The notes beneath the pieces were generated by a model. The model worked only from the letters and a program-made list of their open reading frames with translations. It was not told the origin of the DNA and did not search any database. A stretch of DNA of 13,639 bases from Lysobacteraceae bacterium UBA6001 (GTDB lineage: Bacteria; Pseudomonadota; Gammaproteobacteria; Xanthomonadales; Xanthomonadaceae), in the NCBI GenBank assembly GCA_002429615.1, contig DJAN01000174.1:1-13639 (forward strand), in the 5' to 3' direction. The position numbers and the translations under genes are program-made. This document shows positions 1 through 4,526 of the stretch, in pieces. Numbering within the stretch: the stretch's first letter is position 1; each line of letters begins with the position of its first letter.

Positions 1-948
1 GGCCTCGGCCAGGCGCGCGGCCGCGGCCTGGGCGACATCGCGGCTGTTGGCGCCGGTGAGCATCACCACCATGCCCAGCACGACTTCCTCGCCATTCTCG
101 GTGGCCGCGCCGGTGCGCAGTTCCGCACCCTCGACCACCTGCGCCACGTCGCGCACGCGCACGGCCACGCCGCCACGCCTGCCCAGCACGATGTCCCCGA
201 TTTCCGGCAACCCGGCGACCTGCCCGGGCACGCGCACCAGGAACTGCTGCCCGTTGCGCTCGATATAGCCGGCGCCGACATTCTGGTTGTTGCGTTGCAC
301 CGCCTGCACGATGTCCTCGAAGGTCAGGCCCAGCGAGCGCAGCCGTTGCGGATCCGGCGTGACGTGGATTTCGCGGCGAAAGCCACCGAGCGTGTTGACC
401 TCGGTGACGCCGGGCACATTGCGCAGTTGCGGGCGCAGCACCCAGTCCTGCAGCGTGCGCAGGTCGGTGGCGGAGTAGGGCGTGCCATCGGGCTTGCGCG
501 CCTTCGGGTCGGCCTTCACCGTGTAGGAAAAAATCTCGCCCATGCCGGTGGCGATCGGCCCGAGCGCGGGCTCCACGCCGTCGGGCAGCTGTGATTTCAC
601 CTGCTGCAGGCGCTCGGCCACCTGCTGCCGGGCGAAGTAGATGTCGGTGCCATCGGCGAACACCACGGTCACCTGCGACAGCCCGTAGCGCGAGATCGAA
701 CGGAAATATTCCATCCGCGGCAGGCCGGCCATGGCCATCTCCACCGGGAAGGTCACCCGTTGCTCGGATTCCAATGGCGAGTACCCAGGTGCGGCGGTGT
801 TCACCTGCACCTGCACGTTGGTGATGTCGGGGACGGCATCGATCGGCAGCTGGCGGAAGCTCCACACGCCGACGCCGACCAGCAGCAAGGTCAGGCCCAT
901 GACCAGCCAACGATGGCCGATCGACAAACGGATCAGTTTCTCTAGCAT
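1..948 (-). CDS. czcA: CzcA/CusA-family heavy-metal RND efflux pump, N-terminal part (cut by left edge)
   Basis: This is the inner-membrane proton-driven pump of a tripartite CBA metal exporter. It would take metal ions from the periplasm or cytoplasm and pass them through the adaptor and outer-membrane channel. The frame is open for 316 codons from ATG at 948 to the window edge, about 30% of the usual length of roughly 1,040 residues. The start is typical: a short basic N-terminus, TM1 at about residues 14-31, then LPIDAVPDITNVQVQVNT (34-51), the signature just after TM1 in this family, and SEQRVTFPVE (61-70). Residues 84-145 (SISRYGLSQVTVVF, GPIATGMGEIFSYTV) are porter-domain family sequence. 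An AGGAGA Shine-Dalgarno overlaps the stop codon of the adaptor gene, 7 nt before the ATG. The TM4 motif that separates Zn/Co/Cd pumps from Cu/Ag pumps is not in the window, so the symbol czcA stands for the family only. Confidence 0.93.
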   Translation of the reverse strand, partial: MLEKLIRLSIGHRWLVMGLTLLLVGVGVWSFRQLPIDAVPDITNVQVQVNTAAPGYSPLESEQRVTFPVEMAMAGLPRMEYFRSISRYGLSQVTVVFADGTDIYFARQQVAERLQQVKSQLPDGVEPALGPIATGMGEIFSYTVKADPKARKPDGTPYSATDLRTLQDWVLRPQLRNVPGVTEVNTLGGFRREIHVTPDPQRLRSLGLTFEDIVQAVQRNNQNVGAGYIERNGQQFLVRVPGQVAGLPEIGDIVLGRRGGVAVRVRDVAQVVEGAELRTGAATENGEEVVLGMVVMLTGANSRDVAQAAAARLAEA

Positions 949-959
949 TGCCCGGTCTC

Positions 960-1946
960 CTAGTGTGCGTGCGAAGCGCCGGCCTTTTCGATGTCGGCCT
1001 TGACCAGGTAGCTCTGTTCGACGACCACCTCCTGGCCGGCGCGCACACCCTCCAATACCTCCACCTGGCGCGTGTCGCGCTCGCCCAGCCGCACCGGCTG
1101 CGCGTGATAGCGCTCGCCTTCGCGCACCAGCACCACGTCGCGGCCGTCCATCGTCTGCAGGGCGCCCAGCGGCACCTGCACCGGCACCGCGCGGTCGTCG
1201 AAACGGATGCGCGCGGTGACCGCGGCGCCGGGGCGCCACAGGCCGTCGTCGTTGTCGAGCACGGCGCGGGCCACCGCGCTCTGGCTGGCGGTGTCGGTAC
1301 CGGGCAGCACGCGGTCCAGGCGGACTTCGCGGGTCGCGCCGTCATAGAGCCGGGTGACCGTCACCACCGCGCCGGGCTGCAGATGGCGCATGTCGCTGCC
1401 GAAGGCGTGCAGGTCGACCCATACGCGCGAGAGATCGGCGATCTCGAACAGCGATTGCCCTTCCGCGACACCGGCACCGACCGGCACCTGGCGTGCCAGC
1501 ACCTGCCCGGACAGCGGCGCGGTGACCGCATAGGTGGTGAGGCTGAGGTTGCTCTCCACCGTGGCCAGTACCTGCCCGGCGCGCACCTGGTCGCCGACGT
1601 TGACGCGCAGCGAGCGCACCTGGCCCGGGAAACGCGCCGTGGCGGCGCCGGCGCTGCCGTCCAGTGGCGTGAGCAGGCCTTGTACCTCCAGTTCGCGGAC
1701 GATGCGGCCCTCGCCGGCGGTTGCGGTGGTGATGCCGTTGGCTTCGGCGACGCGGGCGGTGATCACGGTGCTCTCGACGTCGTCGGCTTCCGCGGCGTCG
1801 CCCTCGGCAGCCTTCTCGGCGTGCGCACCCTCGGAGGCATCGGCGGTCTTCGTGTCATCGGCGGCGGCTGGCTTGCCGCCGCATGCGGCAAGGCTTGCGC
1901 TCACCAACACCAGCAGGGCCAGGCGAAAAAACGGGGAAGCATTCAT
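960..1946 (-). CDS. czcB: CzcB/CusB-type RND periplasmic adaptor lipoprotein, lacking the alpha-hairpin
   Basis: Periplasmic adaptor (membrane fusion protein) that links the RND pump to the outer-membrane channel. The 328-aa protein starts with a lipoprotein signal (hydrophobic residues 6-20, lipobox LAAC, lipidated Cys22), then an acidic/Ala-rich linker (about 23-57). A barrel-sandwich (lipoyl) domain follows: first half around 107-131 (FPGQVRSLRVNVGDQVRAGQ), second half around 141-177 (VTAPLSGQVLARQVPVGAGV), then DLSRVWVDL and beta-barrel/membrane-proximal regions to about 315. The C-terminus is SHAH. The two lipoyl halves are joined by only about ten residues (131-140), whereas CusB and CzcB normally carry a coiled-coil hairpin there. 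The length is also short for the family. I chose ATG at 1946 because an in-frame ATG at 2126 would add 60 residues lying over the upstream channel gene with no signal peptide. AGGAGA sits 7 nt before 1946, and the ATGA overlaps the channel stop, suggesting translational coupling. Confidence 0.9.
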   Translation of the reverse strand: MNASPFFRLALLVLVSASLAACGGKPAAADDTKTADASEGAHAEKAAEGDAAEADDVESTVITARVAEANGITTATAGEGRIVRELEVQGLLTPLDGSAGAATARFPGQVRSLRVNVGDQVRAGQVLATVESNLSLTTYAVTAPLSGQVLARQVPVGAGVAEGQSLFEIADLSRVWVDLHAFGSDMRHLQPGAVVTVTRLYDGATREVRLDRVLPGTDTASQSAVARAVLDNDDGLWRPGAAVTARIRFDDRAVPVQVPLGALQTMDGRDVVLVREGERYHAQPVRLGERDTRQVEVLEGVRAGQEVVVEQSYLVKADIEKAGASHAH

Positions 1947-3226
1947 GGACTGGTCTCCTGCGGGGATGCGCTGCTGGTTGCCACGACGGGCTGGCCGGTA
2001 AGGCGCTGGATTTCGATGAGGGCCTGTTGTGCCTGTACCGCGACGTCCAGCTGGCGTTTGCGCGCTTCCACGCGCATGGCCTGCAGCTGCGACCACTCCA
2101 GGTAGCTGATCGCACCGGCGCGCCACGCGCGGTCGGCGGCGAGTTCGGCGCGGGCCAGGCGCGGCAGCACGTCGCTGCCCAGGCGCGAGGTTTCCAGGCG
2201 TGCGGTGGTGTATTCACCGTGCGCGGCGGCGAGCAGGGCATACAGCCGGCTCTGCAGCGCGGTACGTTCGGCCGCGCTCATCGCCAGCGATGCTTCGGCG
2301 GCACGGATCCCCGGCGCGGCGCGTGATGCGCTGCCCAGTGCCAGATTGAAGCCCCCCACCAGCGCCACGGCGTCGTCGCCGTTCACGCCGCGCACGCCGG
2401 CCTGCCATTGCAGGTCGGGACGACGCGCGGATTGCGCCAGGCGCAGTTCGGCTTCGCGCACCCGGGTCTGTCCGGCCAGCACGGCAAGCTCCGGCGTGCG
2501 TTCCAGCAGATCGGCCAGCTGCTGGAAGTCTTCCAGTGCCGGGAGCGCGAGCGGATTACCGCTGGCGGTACGGAACTGTCCATCGCGGCCATTCCAGAGC
2601 GCCGCCAGGCGCAGGCGCGCGGCTTCTTCGGCCTGGTAGGCGCGATCGCGGTCGAGCTGGGCCTGGGCAAGCGCGGCCTGTGCCGTCAGCAGTGCCGATT
2701 CCGGCGACGCCCCCGCGGTCAGGCGCAGCTGCGCGGCCGACACGGCACGCTTGCGCTGCTCGATGTCCTCCAGCGCGATGTCGCGTTGGCGTTGCGCCGC
2801 GGTCACATCGAGATAGCGGCGCGCGGTTTCCGCGAGCAGGTCCAGGCGCAGCACTTCGCGTTGCGGCGCGAGCGCGTCCAGGTTGGCGAGCGCCACCGCG
2901 CGTCGTGCCTCCAGCTTGCCACCGCGCTCCAGCACGCCGGCCAGGGTCACGGTGAGTTCGGCACGGTCCAATCCGGCATAGGGACGGCTGCCGCCGAAGT
3001 TCTCTAGCGTGGCGCCCGCGGTCAGCGCGGGGCGCAGCGCTGCGGCATCAACGCCGGCTTCAAGCAGGGGCCGTTGCGCGTCGGACAGGCGCAGATCGGG
3101 GTGGACACTGGCGACGCGCGCCAGCGCGTCATCCAGGGTGAGGGAATCAAGACGCGAACGCTCGTCCTGCGCATACGCGCAGGGAGCGATCGCGATGGCG
3201 GCCAACGCCGCCAGTCGCAACCACAT
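1943..3226 (-). CDS. czcC: CzcC/CusC-type outer-membrane efflux channel (TolC family)
   Basis: Outer-membrane factor of the tripartite metal exporter, forming the exit duct across the outer membrane and periplasm. The 427-aa protein has a Sec signal peptide (MWLRLAALAAIAIAPCAYA, cleavage likely after residue 19). Two similar outer-membrane efflux repeats follow, rich in long Ala/Leu/Arg/Gln helices (for example LDDALARVASVHPDLRLSDA near the N-terminus and AELAADRAWRAGAISYLEWS near the C-terminus). That layout and length are typical of the family. The start is set by GGAGG 8 nt upstream of ATG 3226. The stop TGA overlaps the adaptor start as ATGA. No lipobox is seen, so unlike OprM-type channels it is probably not lipidated. 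It lies 58 nt downstream of the small CopL-like gene. The family is sure; the metal is not visible. Confidence 0.9.
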   Translation of the reverse strand: MWLRLAALAAIAIAPCAYAQDERSRLDSLTLDDALARVASVHPDLRLSDAQRPLLEAGVDAAALRPALTAGATLENFGGSRPYAGLDRAELTVTLAGVLERGGKLEARRAVALANLDALAPQREVLRLDLLAETARRYLDVTAAQRQRDIALEDIEQRKRAVSAAQLRLTAGASPESALLTAQAALAQAQLDRDRAYQAEEAARLRLAALWNGRDGQFRTASGNPLALPALEDFQQLADLLERTPELAVLAGQTRVREAELRLAQSARRPDLQWQAGVRGVNGDDAVALVGGFNLALGSASRAAPGIRAAEASLAMSAAERTALQSRLYALLAAAHGEYTTARLETSRLGSDVLPRLARAELAADRAWRAGAISYLEWSQLQAMRVEARKRQLDVAVQAQQALIEIQRLTGQPVVATSSASPQETSP

Positions 3227-3257
3227 GGCAAACCTCCAATGGAAAAGTCGAGTTCAT

Positions 3258-3274
3258 CCGGCGCGGAACGCCGG
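3258..3274 (-). promoter_or_regulatory. Hairpin between CopL-like gene and czcC
   Basis: A perfect 6-bp inverted repeat (CCGGCG / CGCCGG) with a 5-nt loop lies in the 58-nt gap, 11 nt past the stop of the small exported protein and about 30 nt before the czcC start. No U-run follows directly; a TTTT occurs only further downstream. It could be an mRNA stability element or an attenuator between leader gene and structural genes. It could also be chance in GC-rich DNA. Confidence 0.4.
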
Positions 3275-3284
3275 CGGAATCCGC

Positions 3285-3653
3285 TTATGCAATCGGAGGG
3301 CGCAACAAGGAGGCCTGCCGGGCACTCAGTGGCAGGCGCGGCGGCGGGGGCAGGTCGTTGCGCGCGGACAGCCGCTGCGCTGGCAGCGCCAATGCGGGGA
3401 CATCGGCGGTCAGCTGGCCACAACAATGCGCCGCATGTTCCAGCGCGAACAGCAACGAAGTGGGTGCGGGTTCTACCGCATCGCTTTTCGCTTCACCCGC
3501 GTCGTGCGCGTGCTGGCTGACGCCGGCCAACGCGGCATGGGCATCGCCGATCACCGCCACAGCGGGGTTCACCAGCATCGCCAGCGCCAACAGCCACAGC
3601 GCCCAGAGGCGCTGCGGTCGAACGTGTCGGCGTTGGCGTCGGCGATACCACAT
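3285..3653 (-). CDS. Small exported CopL-like (metal-responsive leader) protein
   Basis: A 122-aa protein heading the efflux operon. It has a very basic N-terminus (MWYRRRQRRH), a hydrophobic signal/anchor segment (about 17-34, ending VAVIGDAHA), and then candidate metal ligands: H48, H50, D51 and a HAAHCC cluster (73-78). The Pro-rich C-terminus ends LLRPPIA. Size, leader position, His/Cys cluster and C-terminus resemble the CopL family of Xanthomonas, in which copL lies just upstream of copAB and is needed for copper-induced expression (established knowledge). Similarity here is by eye only. ATG at 3653 is the only plausible start: the next Met is residue 26, inside the hydrophobic segment. 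No good Shine-Dalgarno precedes it, and the candidate promoter would place the transcript start almost at the ATG, so translation may be leaderless. Function is inferred, moderate confidence. Confidence 0.65.
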   Translation of the reverse strand: MWYRRRQRRHVRPQRLWALWLLALAMLVNPAVAVIGDAHAALAGVSQHAHDAGEAKSDAVEPAPTSLLFALEHAAHCCGQLTADVPALALPAQRLSARNDLPPPPRLPLSARQASLLRPPIA

Positions 3654-3661
3654 GGCTGGCC

Positions 3662-3691
3662 ATCCTAATCGGCCCTCGAAGGGTTAGACAA
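3662..3691 (-). promoter_or_regulatory. Candidate promoter of the efflux operon with dyad in the spacer
   Basis: On the minus strand a TTGTCT -35-like hexamer (3686-3691) and a TAGGAT -10-like hexamer (3662-3667) are 18 bp apart. The spacer contains the dyad CCCTTCGAGGG (3673-3683). Each hexamer matches consensus at 4 of 6 positions. A dyad between slightly over-spaced -35 and -10 elements is the layout of MerR-type metal-regulated promoters, but their spacers are usually 19-20 bp. Transcription would begin within a few bases of the 3653 ATG. Confidence 0.3.
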
Positions 3692-3720
3692 TTGCGTTCG
3701 CCGGCATGGCGCATCGCAAT
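3691..3720 (-). terminator. Possible terminator hairpin after the FkbM-like gene
   Basis: Interrupted inverted repeat 18 nt beyond the FkbM-like stop codon. The outer stem is ATTGCG/CGCAAT (6 bp), with a small internal loop, then an inner stem CGCC/GGCG and a 5-nt loop. On the minus strand it is followed by TTGTCT, a weak U-rich tail. It abuts the candidate -35 element of the efflux operon and would separate the two operons. Suggestive only. Confidence 0.35.
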
Positions 3721-3737
3721 GGGCAGTCCGGCGGCGC

Positions 3738-4487
3738 TCAGACTTCGCGCAGGCGCTCGAATTCGAGCCGGCTCTCGACCGGCACCGCCACCAGGTTCTG
3801 GTGGACCCAACCAGGGAACAGGTTCTCGTCCGAGCCGTTGAAGTTGTCGGGATTGAACAGGTACGGCAGGTGCGACCAGCAACGGTAGCCGCGATCCTTC
3901 AGCGCACGCACGTCCTGCACCGCCTGCTCCACGGCCGGGCCGAGCCGCAGGTAGATGGTGGGACGGAACTGCCTCAGGGTGTCATCGGCACCGGCCAGCA
4001 CCGACGACAGCGCGCCGGGAATGTTGACCTTCAGCAGGTGCAGCGCACCGAGGCCGAGGCTGTCGACGCTGATGCTGCGTACCGGTTGCGGTTCGCTGCC
4101 CGCCGGCAGCAGTTCAATGGTTCCGCCCTGTTCGCCGAGCCACGCCGAGTGGGTGTACGCATTGGTGATGCCGTTGAGGGCCAGGTTGGCGCATACGCGT
4201 TGCAGGTTCAGGCGGTGCGGCTCGGCGATATGCACGCTGCCGCGTTCACCCACCGCGCGTGCCAGCCACAATGCATGAGCGGCGAACTCACCGCCGAACT
4301 CCAGGACGGTCTCGCCGTCCTGCACGAAGCTGCCGAGCAGGTCCAGTTCCTGCTCCATCCATTCGCCGTAGCGCATCAGCGACCTGGCCACTGCATTGTC
4401 CTGCGGCAGCGTGGTGCTGATGCCATAGCGCACCGGGGTGAGTTTGCGGTCGGCGGCCTCGGCCTGCGTGGCGTGTTGCATGTCCAT
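3738..4487 (-). CDS. FkbM-family methyltransferase-like protein with altered motifs
   Basis: A 249-aa protein with the layout of FkbM-type SAM-dependent methyltransferases, cytosolic enzymes that usually O-methylate sugars or small molecules. Visible correspondences are motif I region VLEFGGEFAAHALWLARAVG (61-80), then SVHIAEPHRLNLQRVCANLA (84-103) matching the family's FEPxPxNxxxLxxN stretch, and VDSLGLGALHLLKVNIPGAL (141-160) matching DxLxxxxxxLLKIDVEGAE. A C-terminal NLFPGWVHQNLVAVP segment (222-236) also fits. Family-typical residues are changed: the D-V-G-A-N-x-G loop reads EFGGEFA, and KIDVEGAE reads KVNIPGAL. E89 (EPH), the acidic residue expected to contact SAM ribose, is kept. AGGAGA lies 7 nt before ATG 4487. 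It starts 39 nt after the 927-aa TPR gene and is probably in one operon with it. The enzyme may be inactive or specialised; the substrate is unknown. Confidence 0.75.
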   Translation of the reverse strand: MDMQHATQAEAADRKLTPVRYGISTTLPQDNAVARSLMRYGEWMEQELDLLGSFVQDGETVLEFGGEFAAHALWLARAVGERGSVHIAEPHRLNLQRVCANLALNGITNAYTHSAWLGEQGGTIELLPAGSEPQPVRSISVDSLGLGALHLLKVNIPGALSSVLAGADDTLRQFRPTIYLRLGPAVEQAVQDVRALKDRGYRCWSHLPYLFNPDNFNGSDENLFPGWVHQNLVAVPVESRLEFERLREV

Positions 4488-4526
4488 GATGGATCTCCTG
4501 ATGAAAGGGGCTTTCGGTGCGGGCGA

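Noticed and set aside
948..2105. 385-codon plus-strand frame opposite the adaptor gene
   Set aside because: Antisense to a clear adaptor protein, rich in His/Gln/Arg, with no supporting ribosome binding site or domain.
1947..2126. Upstream in-frame ATG that would lengthen the adaptor by 60 residues
   Set aside because: The added part overlaps the channel gene and would bury a clear lipoprotein signal; ATG 1946 has a well-spaced AGGAGA.
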